From: Dichotomocladium elegans
Lineage: Eukaryota > Mucoromycota > Mucoromycetes > Mucorales > Lichtheimiaceae
DNA: 64,000 bases
Assembly: GCA_025716815.1 (NCBI GenBank)
Contig: JAIXMN010000003.1
Location: 992,001-1,056,000, forward strand
Direction of reading: 5' to 3'
This document shows positions 1 through 12,250 of the stretch, one piece after another (the first letter of the stretch is position 1; every line of letters begins with the position of its first letter). The translations under genes and the position numbers were made by a program. Under the pieces are notes generated by a model. That model was not told where the DNA came from, ran no database searches, and saw only the letters and a list, made by a program, of their open reading frames with translations.

Positions 1-139
1 TAAATAGCCGCAGTGTGGCCTGGTAACAGCACAGCAATGAGCGTCGAGCATACCCATCGCTCGATGAGCGAAATGGAATGAGCTGCTTACCTGCAGGGCC
101 AGAACCGATGATAGCAACTTTGTGGTGTTGGGGAGCCAT
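1..139 (-). CDS. TRR1: Thioredoxin reductase, 5' end only
   Basis: The window holds the start codon (139-137) and the first two exons, 139-91 and 19-1, separated by a GTAAGC..CCAG intron of 71 nt. The spliced N-terminus reads MAPQHHKVAIIGSGPAGHTAAIY in two pieces: the Rossmann FAD-binding glycine motif GSGPAG is followed at once by HTAAIY, the signature of low-molecular-weight thioredoxin reductases. The family uses NADPH and FAD to reduce thioredoxin in the cytosol. The intron splits a glycine codon of the dinucleotide-binding loop. The rest of the gene, including the CxxC redox centre, lies outside the window. The identification rests on about 23 residues, but the motif is very specific. 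The start is chosen because it is the first ATG in frame and places the motif about 10 residues in, as is usual. Confidence 0.85.
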   Translation of the reverse strand, partial: MAPQHHKVAIIGSGPAGKQLIPFRSSSDGYARRSLLCCYQATLRLF

Positions 140-180
140 GTGTATGTGTTTGTGTGTGTGTGTGTGTGTTTGCGTGCGTG
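140..180. repeat. GT-rich microsatellite in the TRR1 leader
   Basis: A run of TG/TGTT dinucleotides lies directly upstream of the TRR1 start codon, so it reads as a CA-rich tract in the 5' leader or promoter. It is a simple-sequence repeat; any regulatory effect is unknown. Confidence 0.7.
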
Positions 181-1219
181 AGAGAGAACAGGTAGCAAAA
201 GGACACTGGTGGGGGGGGTTTGTAATTCCCGTCATCCGCTTTTATACTGTTCAGTGTCAGCTAACTCCAGACATCTAACCCCCCCCAAAATATATCAGAT
301 CTGTCTTGGTAATCATGAATGATTGGCTTGATCATCCATCTTACTAAGCCTTTCAGCCAATCACATAAAACTGTCTTATTCCGCCGATAATACAGCCAAC
401 AGTCGGAAAGATCAAGTTGTCCTTGTGCTGGACCCATGATTTTTCACTCTCAATAAGGAAAAAAGACAGAGAAAAACCTCCCAAGCAGAAACGTCTGAGC
501 ACTCTATGGTAAAAAAAAAACCACCCCCCCAGCTAACCAAGGGGTACGCGCTAAAAAAGGACACGGGCATAGCGAAAGTGACTATGACGAAATGAAGGAA
601 AGTTCTGGAGCTTAAAAATCTGAGCGGGACATGGAAAAAACAAAAATTCTTTTCCTCTGTTGATGTATCATTTATCCATCCGCAATCCAACCGCCGGTTA
701 TGCCGCTCGTATTACCTAAATTTCAATTCTTTGCCCTGAACTATAGTATTTGCACCCAACTCCTTTGATCTAATATTGCTACATATAATGTTCCAGACTA
801 TTGTTTCATAATTGAAGCAAGTGGAAATTTAACAAGTCGTATGCTTGTTTAGGTCTCAGAAAACCATGACTAAGGCTAGATTCAAGGCAACAGGCATATG
901 CGCTTGCAGCTCCGTCATCCTTTTACTACCTTCACTAGTGCCGTTGTGATTGCTACTACTGTCACTACCAGGAGAGACGATACATATGGGGTCATTCTTG
1001 CCGCACGCTGCAAGGGGTGACATTTTCGCCATTATTGAAAAGGGAGTGCGGGATGATCATGTAGGATGCATACCGAGAAGAGTTCACTTCAACTGATGGG
1101 TAAAGTGATGTATTGAAAGATAATATGACGTATGACATGAGGCAAAAAATTAGCAAGAGTAGGGCAAGGGGTATGGTTGTCTCTTTTTTTCTTTTTCTTA
1201 TCTCTCTCTCTCTCTTTTG
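181..1219. other. Intergenic, TRR1 promoter side and SKT5 3' side
   Basis: About 1 kb with homopolymer A, C and G runs (for example near 510-540) and no open frame that looks coding. It should contain the TRR1 promoter and the SKT5 terminator. A pyrimidine-rich stretch at about 1178-1220 lies just after the SKT5 stop codon on the opposite strand. I see nothing else. Confidence 0.5.
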
Positions 1220-2871
1220 TTACATGACTGTGCAAGAGCCGGATGCGAACTTTCGGCCACTTGGCGATTTATTATTCTTGCCTTCGGCCATGCCTTGTAT
1301 CCTCTGGATTGCACGTTTATCGCCATTATTGGCTGCACGCTTGTACCATTGTAGGGCCTCTTCTAGGTTTGCTACAGTACCAATACCCATTTCAGTAAAG
1401 TAGCCGACTGCGTATTCGCCTTTGGCTAATCCCTTGTCCGCAGCTCGCCGGGCCCAAACATAAGCTTGTTCGTCCGATTGGGGAAGGACATCAGCTGAAC
1501 CAACAAGGTACCAGGCTGTCAGGGAAAAGCACGCTTCCCTGTGTCCCTGCTGTGCAGCAATAGTGTAATAGTGGATCGACAGGGCCGGGTCCATCCGACA
1601 GTTGAGCTTGCCATACTCGTAGCATTCTCCAAGATAATATGCAGACGGTGCATAACCCAATTCGGCAGCTTGTGCATAGAGCGACACCGCATACTCGACG
1701 TCCACGAATACAACATTATCAATGCCTTTCTCATGCAGGAATGCAAGTTCATGGAGTGCATGAGGATACTCGGCGGTCGCTGACTCAGCCGCTCGCTTCA
1801 ACCATTTAACCCCGTCGCGCGCATTCTTGGATATCGAAAGTTCTCCGTTCACTTGGGCTACTCCTAATCGATACATTGCGCCCGGATGACTAAGTGCTGC
1901 TGCTTTCCTGATCGAAGAGTTACACATTGTCAGCAAAAACAATAAACACCAGCCATCCGCTGCGAGGGAGCGTTACTCTCTCTTTTTCTGTTTTGCTGAC
2001 CTGTAGAATTGAACGGCCTTTGCTGCATCTTTACGGGTCCCGAGTCCATCCTCGTAGCACTTTGCTGCCCTGTATGACGATGAAGGGTTGCAAATGAATT
2101 GTTTATCAACAGCACCAATCCAAAAAATAAAAGCAAGGGAAGAAGGAACCGTGTGACTCCTAATTACCTAAAAGAAGCATCCGCATGATGGTGCTTGGAT
2201 GCCTGCACAAAGAGAGGAAAGGCCTTGTCGTATTCATTCTTGGCCTTCTTGTTGAGCAGACTGGCTGCATACAGGTTTCCCAAATAATACTGTGACTCGG
2301 CATGTCCGCGCGCTGCAAGCTGTCGTAGCAACTTTTCTGCTTCGCCAAGATACTCCCACCGGGTGGTGTCTGTGTTTTCCAGTGGTTTTGCTGCTTCCAC
2401 CATGAAAATGGCAAAGTCGCATTGGATATCGTTGTTGTTGGTCTTTTTAGCATTCTGCCTGTACATGTTGATCGTCTGGGGATACGACAGGAGTGACGCA
2501 CGTACGCCAGGCTTTAGATGCGAATGATCCAGTAACTGGTCGCTCGTAATAGTTCGTATGTCAAGCATCGAGGAGGCATGTATGCTGACATCGGGTGTTT
2601 GCGTCGGTGTTGCGGGGAGTGGTGGACTTGCTTGACAAATCGGAGGTGCCGAGCCAAATGCACCGTCTGGTGGTAGCGCAGCAGGGAGAGCTTTTTTTAT
2701 ATCTACGGGCGCCTTCTTATCGAAGCTCCTGGGCAGCAGTTGTATCGAGGACGGTACTATATCTGGCTTATTGCTCTTCAATGGCTTACGATGCTGAGAC
2801 AACGAGGTTGCTGGCGAGCATACCAGCGGAGCAGGTTGATGTATTAGCTCAGTTCCAGATGATTGAAGCAT
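1220..2871 (-). CDS. SKT5: Chitin synthase activator, Sel1-repeat, CaaX protein
   Basis: Three exons, 2871-2168, 2069-2001 and 1907-1220, give 486 residues with consistent splice phases. The first ~150 residues are proline-rich and probably disordered. From about residue 185 the protein is a chain of Sel1 repeats, seen as units such as AESQYYLGNLY, AAKCYEDGLGTRKDAAKA, YPHALHELAFLHEKG, APSAYYLGECYEYG and GEYAVGYFTEMGIGT. It ends in CTVM, a CaaX prenylation box. Sel1 repeats plus a C-terminal CaaX box are the hallmark of the Skt5/Chs4 family, which brings class IV-type chitin synthase to the membrane and activates it at septa and growth sites. Farnesylation is inferred from the box. The small middle exon encodes part of one repeat. 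A different Sel1 protein is possible, but the CaaX ending argues for Skt5. Confidence 0.82.
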
Positions 2872-5800
2872 ATATTATTAGATGTTCAAGTCACAAAGAG
2901 AGAGTTGGATGATGGACGAAGAAAAAGAAAGAAAAAGAAGGAAGGTGAGAGCAAGTGAAGGAGTAAAAAAAAAGAGAGAGAGAGGAAGAAACGACAAAAA
3001 TAGATTGTCTGGAGAGTGGACGAGCTTAAGTTGCCGTGTCATTTGTATCTACCCGACCCCTTTCAGGTTGTCGCTCTCCCTTCTTTTGCTCATTGCTATC
3101 ATTATCCCCTTAGTAACAACGCTTATCCTCATTTCATCCGTTGGAAGACAACTTCCATATGGGCATATCCCATTTCTTTGTCTCTTGTTCGGTGGTCAAC
3201 AACCAATTCTCTATTGGCCAGCACGTATCGTATATCACATTCGAATTTACAACAGGAGACGGATCTCGACTTCCTTTCATTAACTCCCTAATAATTCGTT
3301 GCTGATCAATGGGGTTCCCGCTTGTAGTTATCAATGGCTCAGCACAGCCAAGAGAACGAAATGGGTAACCAGGAGAGGAAAGCACAGAGCTCATATATTT
3401 TTGTATCGAATATCACCATAAAGAAGACGAGCCTGCATTTAGATTGTCGCACAGAGGGATTCCCCTTCCCTCAGACTATTTTTTTTCCCTGCAGTTTGCC
3501 GAGGACTGTACCTCCATCGACAGTTTAATCCCAGTTGCCCAAGACTCAAAAGCCGCATCCTAACCCGCGTAATCAAATGTCCTTGCTGACTGATCGGTTT
3601 TTTTTTTTGTTAGCAACCACATAACTATAAGCAAGAAGTCCCTTCACTGTGTGTGCCCAATTTCCATAAATTGATAGAACATGTGAATGGTCTTGCGCAG
3701 ATAGTCACCAGGAATTAGATGTGCTTGTCTGATACATTAATTCTCCCTGAATATGTGCCGATCTTACCGATCTACTTGCGCATTATTACAAATCATATAT
3801 CAAATGAACTCGCCGATATATATCTCTAACTCTATCTTGTTTTGAATGTATTAGCACTTGGCGCTTGGATAGAATAACCCAAGCGCTGTTTCAGTTTAGC
3901 TAAATAACTCTGAAGGGGGCAGCCGTATTGAAGTCTTTATCAATGTTTTGTAGACCTTTATCTTTTGAAAAAACCGTGCCGATGCGCAAGTGCTACCTGT
4001 GCTAGATGCGTTTAAAAGAAGATATGCAACACAAAGTCAATGAGACTAAAGGAGGTGGGTCGAGGGACCCGCTGTTACGTTTGTATTTGGACCTGAGAGC
4101 TTAGTTGATTGATCAAGCACTGTACTAAGAAAAGATGTAGCAGAGGGTTGAAATGTATAGTCCACCAGAGAAGATTTAATATCTAGCTAGAAGGCAGCGA
4201 TACAATGTGTATGGGATTTCTGGTGAGACAATTCAAACACGGTGCGATGCATGCCATCCTCATTTAACTGCGTAACAATATGATGTGCTCCCCAGATGAA
4301 ATGTCGTTTCCGACAGTGCGGCAGCTGTGATTACCAGAAACAGAGCATACATTCATTTTCAGATACAAAGACATGTGTCATGTATGTTGACCCAACTTTG
4401 TTGTTGCACGCACCGAAAAAGAAATATTGTGCTCTATAAAATCAATGCCATCTTCTGAACTGTGATGCTGTTTTTTTTTCTACAAATATGCTCAGATCTT
4501 TGTCGTTGTTGCTAGTGTTGGTGTTGAGCGTCGCTGTCATAAACCTAAGGACTGTGTATTGTTGAGGAGACGTACTCTCATCAACCACAGCGAACCGCGT
4601 GTAGTTTTTATAGTATGACCAGGAGTGGAACTCTGGACCTTTCGCAACACGTATTTCCAAACAAACAAAAAAAAAAAGATACAAAAAATTGAATGAAGGA
4701 AGCATACTTCAAGCGCAACTACGCAGTATATATTGGCAAAGGTAAGGTCAGACTTTCAAATCGATGTTTGAAAACGTCTTGAGTGCATTGATGCGACTCC
4801 ATCCATTACCATAGAGCGCCCAAAAGAATGCTCGATAGATTTATGAAAGACAATTTAACTGGCTATTGAAAAGCGCAAGATTTAAGTCGATATACGCAGG
4901 TTAATGACGCAAAGATCCACGAGTGTCTTGACTTAGTACGCGACTGGGCATGTATGACATTGACATTAGAAAAAAAAATGTTTTCCTCATTATTTGGCAA
5001 AGATAATGCAGCTGTCTATAAGAATGACGATACTCTTTGATATATCGATTTATAACCATTGATCCGTTGCGATTATAGCAAGGTGCTCACCTGGATAGGC
5101 GTTGGTGCAGAGTTGGGCAGCAAAATGGATCAGGAGTGTACATTCTGTTTCTAATGAGCTCCTGTTCCGAACCCGATAGGGCAGGCTGATACAATTCTAT
5201 ACGGCTCTTTTTTCTTTGTACTAAATTTCAAAAAATAAAGGTACACACACAACGCACCGAAAACCTAGCTGCTCTTGCCCTAGTCCTTGGGGCTGTTGTC
5301 GTTGTCGTCGCCTTCAAACATCCCCTTGTCGACTTTACCCTCGTCTTTGCCCTCGCCCCTGTCCTGTTCTTGTTCTTGTGCTTATGCTTGCACTCTTCCT
5401 TATTGATCTCTTATATCTTCAGACTGTCTCATGCAAAACATACTGCTTGGCTTTAAACCCGTAAATAAAGTAACAGGAATATGACAAGATTTCAACGTCC
5501 GAAGAAAAGCACTGGCTCGGACGGACATAGGATACAGCACCGAATGTCGCCCAATTCACCACGATCAAAACGGAGGCCTCTGTAGATGTGCTATTCAAAT
5601 AGCCTACGCGGTTTTGATAAGCTCTCTGTCACTTGACATCCATCTTCATGCGCAGCTTGCGAGTGAGTGGACAGAAACACCCGTGGTTTTTGCGGTTAGA
5701 TATGTTGGCATAGAAAGTGTGGCGGACATCAGGTTTTCTTTCTCTCCCACATGAAGGAACTCGTTGTAACTATTCAGGAGAAGATATCTGTGTTCTGGGC

Positions 5801-6487
5801 AGATTTGAGAGCTCAGTGGTCTTGACGTGCTTAATATTTTGGTTGATCCTTCGATATTTCATATTTCCACCTGGATCATTGGCTACAAGTGGACCTGTTA
5901 TTACCTTTCACTCTTGATCCCTCAATATATGAAATATCAACAACGTCTGGAGCCGTCCCTTGGTCTGCTGAACAATATATCGGAAGCGAGGTGTGCAAAT
6001 CTCTTTACTTCAAAACCTTTGCTGCCTATATCAACTACCTGTTCCCAGTGGACTTGGCTCATTAACAATGAAAATTATACTGACCTCCCTAGAAATACTG
6101 AATCTCTGAATTCGCGGAGCCAACAGTTGGATTTTAAGCGCAAAGTATTGTAATCAGATACGCAAGAGACGGCGTTTTCTGCGCGGACATACCTGCGGTG
6201 ATGAATAAAAAAGTATATGTTTGCGGTAAATCAGAGAGTTATCATTGCTACCTTACATTCCAAAATGTTATGACCCATAAGCTGTAACAAAACAAGGTCT
6301 TGAGACAAGACCGGAGAAGGAGAGTACATATATTAGTGCTTGGTTTTGGAGAGAATGGGAACTGCAACTAATGTACGATTTGATTGTATAAGCACAAAGC
6401 TCCATTCACCGTTGAAGGCGCAGGTAAGTTATAAAGAAGTTCCAGCCATTCATCCTTTTAAGGCCTATGGATGATATGATTAGCGCT
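2872..6487. other. Long intergenic region between SKT5 and VPS24
   Basis: 3.6 kb, AT-rich, with scattered short open frames that neither resemble known families nor join through good splice sites. Around 5280-5400 the minus strand is a low-complexity Lys/Asp/Gly-type repeat. A 12-bp perfect inverted repeat lies at 5853-5864 and 5927-5938. An 86-codon minus-strand frame at 3134-3394 has coding-like codons but no partner exon. No confident gene here. Confidence 0.45.
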
Positions 6488-7460
6488 CTATGATTCCGGA
6501 CGGACTTTCCACAGGAATGATTCACGTGCCTGGAGACGTTTCTGCATCATATTTAGCTCAGGTTCCTCCTCTTCTTCTTCAGCTTCGTCTTCAGCCTGAG
6601 CCACTGGCTTGACTAGCTCGGGCCCCACAGGTCCTGCTTGGCCCAACAACCCTGCCGTGTGCTTAATGAGCCATCATATATTTCCGCCATTTTGTACTGT
6701 ACCATCTGTAATCCGGAAAAGGATTTTATCGACTTCTTCATCAGCAGCTTCTTCCAGATCTTCGTCGTCCATCATGTCCATTGTATCTTCAATCATTTCA
6801 TCCATAATACCGGCCTTTCTTTTACATGTTAATTATTTTCTTTTCAGTATTGTCCTGCTTAAGACTTCAAACCATGTTTTCCATAGTGGTTACCTTCATC
6901 ATTTCCATCGACATATGCTGCATTGTCTGGGATATTTCCGGTAACCGGACAAGCCTGTTCACTGCATTCATCACTTCGCTGCTGCGCTGTATCGTGCCCG
7001 CCACTTTGATGGTTGCTATATATACAAGCAGGGAGTGTTTGATGCTCAACAGGAGGTCCAAAAATAATAAAAAATGACAGCAAAGCTGGCTTACCGAGTT
7101 GGTGTTCTAACTGCATAATGATCGAGTTGAGCTGGGCCTTGCTGGTATGCAGTCGATTTTTTTGTCGCTGCGATCGTACTAGCTCTTTTGCCAGCAATCT
7201 GCAATTCGTCTTGTCGTTTCTTTTCGCCGCCTGTTTGATCATTCTCTTTGCTTTCACCTCTTCGGTTTCGATGCTTCGAATTTGTCGGTCAATCAGCCGT
7301 TGTTCTGCACGGATGTCCTGTCGCCATTTTTTCACCTGTAACGTAAACTAATGTATGAGCATAACAAAAACAAAACTTCAAAATGCTATGCATTTACCAT
7401 ATCTTCAGGCGTCCTCTTCCCAAAAAGCCGTTGAATGCTGGAGAGATTGGTGGCAGCCAT
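6488..7460 (-). CDS. VPS24: ESCRT-III subunit Vps24/CHMP3
   Basis: Five exons: 7460-7398, 7335-7095, 7015-6894, 6814-6698 and 6661-6488; 238 residues. The product has the Snf7-family layout: basic N-terminal helices (PEDMVKKWRQDIRAEQR, then a Lys/Arg-rich helix), a middle helix with VAGTIQRSSEVMNAVNRLV and PEISQTMQHMSMEMMK, then an acidic half with EDTMDMMDDEDLEEAADEE. It ends in a MIM-like helix (MQKRLQAR) that would bind Vps4. The segments match CHMP3/Vps24 more closely than other Snf7 paralogues. Vps24 caps Snf7 filaments with Vps2 during multivesicular-body sorting. The fourth intron (6662-6697) would be only 36 nt; it is needed because reading through meets a stop. Length fits the family (about 220-240). 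Confidence 0.88.
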
Positions 7461-8058
7461 GGTTTGCCAAGAAATAGTAGAAAGGATGGCACAGAGATAC
7501 ACACACACGCGCCCCTCTTCAAGGTAAGTCCCAGCCAATCAGGCGAGCGTCCCCTTTGGCTTTCACTTAAAAACTTGGTACTCACCGCGTATCCATCCTA
7601 CACGTTGGCTCGGGATAAGTTCCACTCCCTACAAAAAGATGGCCATTGAGCGATTACTGCAATATCCCTTCCAGATGGCCAAAAGCTCTCCGCCTTGCTG
7701 ACTACCGTTGGCGTTGAGGGAAATAAACTAATCCTCTTCCATAGGCTTCATCCAGACGTTTCTTATGGTGGTAATGCCTCAGCAGTCAGGATGGCTTTGC
7801 CATTGTACACGACCAATTCGGGGAAGGGGTATCCTTCAGCCTGGCTAGGACCTTACATTTAATGTCGCTGCTGGTCTAATCTGTTGCAGTATATACGGCG
7901 CAGTGCGTAATAGGTTTCGTTGATTTGACCATCTCTGTTTATCCATTGCTCACTGTACTGTCCTCCAACATCTTTGGGAAGTGTGCTATGCCAAGCTTTG
8001 CCTTAATTTAATTAAGCAACTGTACTTATCCTAGAGTTATCTATTCATGCCATCTATT
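7461..8058. other. Intergenic, VPS24 promoter and lyase 3' side
   Basis: About 600 bp. It must carry the VPS24 promoter and the terminator of the lyase gene. I see no open frame with coding character and no recognisable element. Confidence 0.5.
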
Positions 8059-10026
8059 TTATATCTTAGCCTTGTTTTCAACCTTGTTCATCCATCCAAA
8101 GTCCAGTTTCATTCGGCCGCCAGGCGCAATCATTACATTGATCACGGACGCATTATCCCTCACTGCCAGCGCCTCCTTGAGTGCCTTAGCCAACTCGACC
8201 CGATTCTTTGCAAGCCATCCCTTCCCACCTAAAGATATAGAGAGCAAGTCGTAGCGCGTGTCAGGAAGAAGGGCCGTTGGTGGGAGATCGCCATCACGTC
8301 GAGATTTTTCAAAATCCTCAGGTTCTAAACCGTGGTAGACACCATTGTTATTGATGACCAGGACAATGATAGGGAGCTTGGAGCGTACTGCAGTCTCGAA
8401 TTCCATAGCGCTAGATATCCAATTGCATGGGTTAGTTTGATCTCCAGAGACAAACGTGTAACAGCATTTACCTGAATCCGAAAGCAGAATCGCCCACTAT
8501 GGATACCACACGTTTATCAGAGTAATATGCCTGGGCTATAAAGACATTGGGATGCATCAGTCATGAATCAATGTGCTTGTTCTCCCTTCTTGCTATCTCA
8601 CCTGCAATCGAATAGCCCATACCAACACCCATCGTCGCAAAAGTACCGGCATCCAGTCGATGTCGGGGCTCATGAACATCGAAGAAGGATCGTGCGATGT
8701 CCATTGTATTTGCGCCCTCGCTGACAAAGACGACATCCTTCTCGGGCAAGATCTTTTTGATCACGCTGTATGCAGTCAAGTATGTAAGCACAGCCGTATC
8801 GGATCCCGTGTTTCGTTGGGCCAGCGACTTGGAAACGTTCTGCTTCACTTTTTGGATGAGGCCCGAGGCGTATGCGTTCGAAGAAGATAAGCGCGGTAAT
8901 GGGTGGGAGAGTATTTGAGATACCGTCGCTCGTACGTCACCCACGAGGGGTAGTGTCTGGACAGCATTGTTGCCAACTTCTTCAGGGAGTATGTCCGCAT
9001 GGATGAAGCGGACATTAGATGACCAACGTGGAGAGTGACCATAGTGCAGGACCCAATTGAGGCGTGCACCCAGCAGGAGAACCACATCTGCTTCCTTGAG
9101 GGCCTTGGACCGTGCAGCAGCCACACATAGAGGGTGCGTATCCGATAGGACGCCCTTACCCATGGGTGTTGGCAAGAATGGAATATGGGTCCGTTCAACA
9201 AGGTCCTTAATTTCCTTCTCAGCGCGAGCATAGGCCGCTCTAAGCGCGCTGCACGTGTCAGTCTCCGGCCATGCCGATTATCCCCATTCCGAAACACAAA
9301 ACATCCCCCTCCCTTTATCTTAGAGAAGCCAAAACCGTACCCTTTTCCAACCACAATGAGCGGGCTCTTCGCCTGTCGCAATAGCTCGATAGCTTGCTGT
9401 ATGCTTGCCGGATCGGCGACATACTTGGGAGCCACCTTCGGAATAGAGGGTACACTCTTGACCAGCGTTTGAGCTGCAGACGGGTTATGAATCGTGTACC
9501 GGATGAAGTCGGCCGGCAAATCAACGTAAGTCGCGCCCGGTCTACCATAAAAAGCGGTTCGCAGAGCCTTCTCAATTGTCACGGGAATTTTGTCGACCGA
9601 GGCTGGGCGGGCAGCATATTTGCAGTAGGGCTTACAGGCTTCTACCTGATCAAGCTCTTGGAAAGCGCCCATATCCATCTGGTCGGTCTCAGAGGAGCCT
9701 GCCAGCAGAAGCATAGGCCAGCAGTTCACTTTAGCATTCATAACACCCGCCAGCGCATGTATCACGCCCGGTCCACCCACAGTCAGACAGACGCCCGGTT
9801 GACCGCTCAAATACCCATAGGCGGAGGCAGCATAGGCCGCAGACTGCTCATTTCGGAAGGAAAGAAAACGAATACCAGCGGCAATGCACGCTTCAGCAAC
9901 TTCAACAACCGGAATGCCGACAATACCGAAAATGACTGTTATGCCGTGGTGTTTCAACGTTGCAGCGATAAGTTCTGCGCCTGTGGATGTAGTCGCTGTC
10001 TGTGACATGATGCGGAAGCGAGACAA
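8059..10026 (-). CDS. Oxalyl-CoA decarboxylase / 2-hydroxyacyl-CoA lyase
   Basis: Four exons, 10026-9341, 9239-8602, 8535-8472 and 8410-8059; 579 residues (573 if translation starts at the second ATG, 10008, which gives the more usual MSQTATTSTGAELI start). It is a thiamine-diphosphate enzyme. The N-terminal PYR domain has the catalytic Glu in FRNEQSAAYAA and the loop GGPGVIHALAG, followed by a central Rossmann domain. The C-terminal PP domain has GTFATMGVGMGYSIA and the metal/ThDP motif GDSAFGFSAMEFE ending in NNNGVY. HACL1/OXC enzymes cleave 2-hydroxyacyl-CoA, giving formyl-CoA, or decarboxylate oxalyl-CoA. The last residues are AKI, a known variant of the peroxisomal targeting signal 1, so a peroxisomal location is likely. 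Which substrate dominates cannot be read from the sequence. Confidence 0.88.
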
Positions 10027-10319
10027 ATAACTCGAAAAAAAAAGAGGGTGGGTAAAAAGATTATGTGCTTAGTCAATGCAGAGCTGAGATTAGTTAGGCT
10101 GACCCCATAAAAACCATTCATCTCGTGGAGCCGGGTTGGGAGCATTTATTACTTTTTTTATTGGGTGAATATGGATTCGTAACAGCATTACCCAATAAAA
10201 AGGTGTGCAAGTCCAGGCAGAATTCACTGACTCCGAGGGCCCGCTAAGAGGGTCATAGAACACCGGGACGGATCAAAGCCCAAAAGCACCGTATATCCGT
10301 TAAAGAAATCGAGCACAAC

Positions 10320-11931
10320 TCAAAAATAGACTTGTATTGCCTGGTCAACTGATAGTTCTACTGGGCAGTACGGGCATTTAAACCGCGGTGCATTTCTTTT
10401 TTTTTTTTATAAAAAAGAGACCGACGTATGATGAATAAAATTCCCCTGTGCGGCTGTCCTTGCTTATACATTAACATACCTTCCATACCGAACATTAGTG
10501 CTCTTGCTCAGGCTAATTAAACTTTCTTTGCAAATCACGTGGCCACACGGCATCATCATAGGCGGATTGGTTTCGGAAGCTTGTTCTTTGCTTACAGGAC
10601 AAGCAAACACCGAATGATATCTCAAGTCGTCTGAAAGGGGGAGTTCAACTGGGAGTTCATCTTGTTGGCTCCACTCTGTCTTCGTAGCGCTTACGATCTT
10701 GTATAGTTTCAATATGACAGGCAGTGCTGTCGTCCCAACCAGCACACTGCAGAAACATTGTTACGTTTCTCTTCGTTCTTATCCATTTCTCTCCTTTTTT
10801 CCTACCTTGTATATAGTGGGCTTTCAGCACTCATGTTCAAAAGAGCGCAGAAATCGTGCTGGAACTCTTCGCGTATCTTGATCCATAAAGTTGATGAACA
10901 AAGGGAGCGGTACGGTGATGTTTCGAGCTTATGAGAAAAGATAATTGCGGCCATCATGCGCTTAATCTCTGCAATTATTTTCAAACAAGAATGAATAATG
11001 AATAACCTGGAAGCAGTGGTTTCGTCACTCACCCATGTAATGCTTATCCGCAAATGCCGGGAAGTATGTCTGTCCATAAATGACTGCTTCCATCCTTTTT
11101 TGTTGTTGCAAGAGCTGGATGAACTGCAACCGATGGAGATCAAACTCCAAATTACTTCCAAGTTTGTTTAGCTCTTCATGATGTGCCTGTGCCCACCTGG
11201 AACATAGAATCGCATCCATAATTAGCTCTCTGAATTCGGGCAGTTCTATTTCCCCACGTACTCGATCGCGCTATCCACATTCTGCTGCCGATCTAATGAG
11301 TCAAGTATAGAGTGCATTCTAAGGAACTCCTTTTTAAGTAGTTCTATCGTCTGCCAAAGATCATTCGATTCATTGATCCCTGCTTCGTTCATGAATGTGT
11401 CACAGAGGTCGAATTGGCCTTGTCGTATAAAGTGGATTGCCAGCGCTCGTCGCATAAGGTCATCTTTGTTCGCGAAAGCCGTTGGATTGGATATCACCGA
11501 AAGATCGTCCTTGAATCTCTAGAAAGATGTCTATTTGGCCTACACCCTTTGTCGATCATCTATCAAAATGTACATACCCTTTCAATGTCCTTTGAGAACT
11601 TGTTGACAGACGCATAGTACTTCCGCTGAACTTTGAAAAACTCCTTATCCTTTCCCTCTTCTTTGGAATCGCCATTCTTCTGCTCTTTATCAAAGGAATT
11701 TTGGGCAGTTCTCTGCAGTTCCTTCAGTGTATGCTTCATGCTGAGCGGATCTAAATGGTGTTATACATTGTAAGATAAAGCCGGCTACGTTGCATAATTG
11801 CTACCTTTTGCAATATTCTCCTTGGCTTTCGCAATAAGTTCAGTCAAACTGCTGACGCCGGCAGCAACACCCTTTTGCATTTTCAGTTGTGTTCGTTGAA
11901 TGTTGATGGCATGTTCCACTATGTCTTCCAT
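10320..11931 (-). CDS. RMD5: GID/CTLH ubiquitin ligase RING subunit Rmd5
   Basis: Seven exons (11931-11805, 11750-11578, 11518-11262, 11196-11033, 10968-10806, 10746-10489, 10395-10320) give 405 residues with all phases matching. The order is an N-terminal helical part, a LisH/CTLH region (DDLMRRALAIHFIRQGQFDLCDTF; FLRMHSILDSLD), a CRA-type helical domain, and a C-terminal degenerate RING. In the RING, FACPVSKEQ, MMMPCGHVICKESL and FKCPYCPVE are typical of Rmd5/RMND5. The protein ends QVYF like the animal proteins. Rmd5 pairs with Fyv10 as the catalytic core of the GID E3, which degrades gluconeogenic enzymes in yeast. The last 76-nt exon holds the final zinc ligands and is easily missed behind an A-rich intron end. 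TOM1 starts 319 bp away in the opposite direction. Confidence 0.87.
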
Positions 11932-12250
11932 TTCTGTTCAAGTCAGCGGCGATAGGAAAGAGAAAAGGCCCCGTCTTGTGCGACAGCATTTTGTTCACAC
12001 AGCCAAGCGCTGAAAAGCAGACTAACAGCGGCATTTCAACTCCCGCTTCCGTTACGTGTTTCTTTGTCCCATTTCACAACCTCTTCTGGCTCGTTTCGCG
12101 CAGTGACAGATATCGATATTATTCACTGAACAAGACGATCAAGACCTTGTACATAGGTGAGCCATATAAAACACTTCCACTTGAACAGATTCTAGATATA
12201 AAGTTTGGAATTTGCTCATTTTTATCTGGGTGCTACCACAGTCTACGATC
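11932..12250. promoter_or_regulatory. Divergent promoter between RMD5 and TOM1
   Basis: Only 319 bp separate the start codons of two divergently transcribed ubiquitin-ligase genes, so the interval must hold both promoters and 5' leaders. I could not pick out a specific binding site. Confidence 0.55.

Noticed and set aside
3134..3394. 86-codon minus-strand frame upstream of SKT5
   Set aside because: Coding-like codons, but no donor site to join it to SKT5 and no family match.
5827..6153. 108-codon plus-strand frame
   Set aside because: AT-rich, overlaps an inverted repeat, no splice partner and no recognisable domain.
9394..10005. 203-codon plus-strand frame opposite the lyase N-terminus
   Set aside because: Shadow of the conserved thiamine-diphosphate enzyme on the other strand; no family resemblance.
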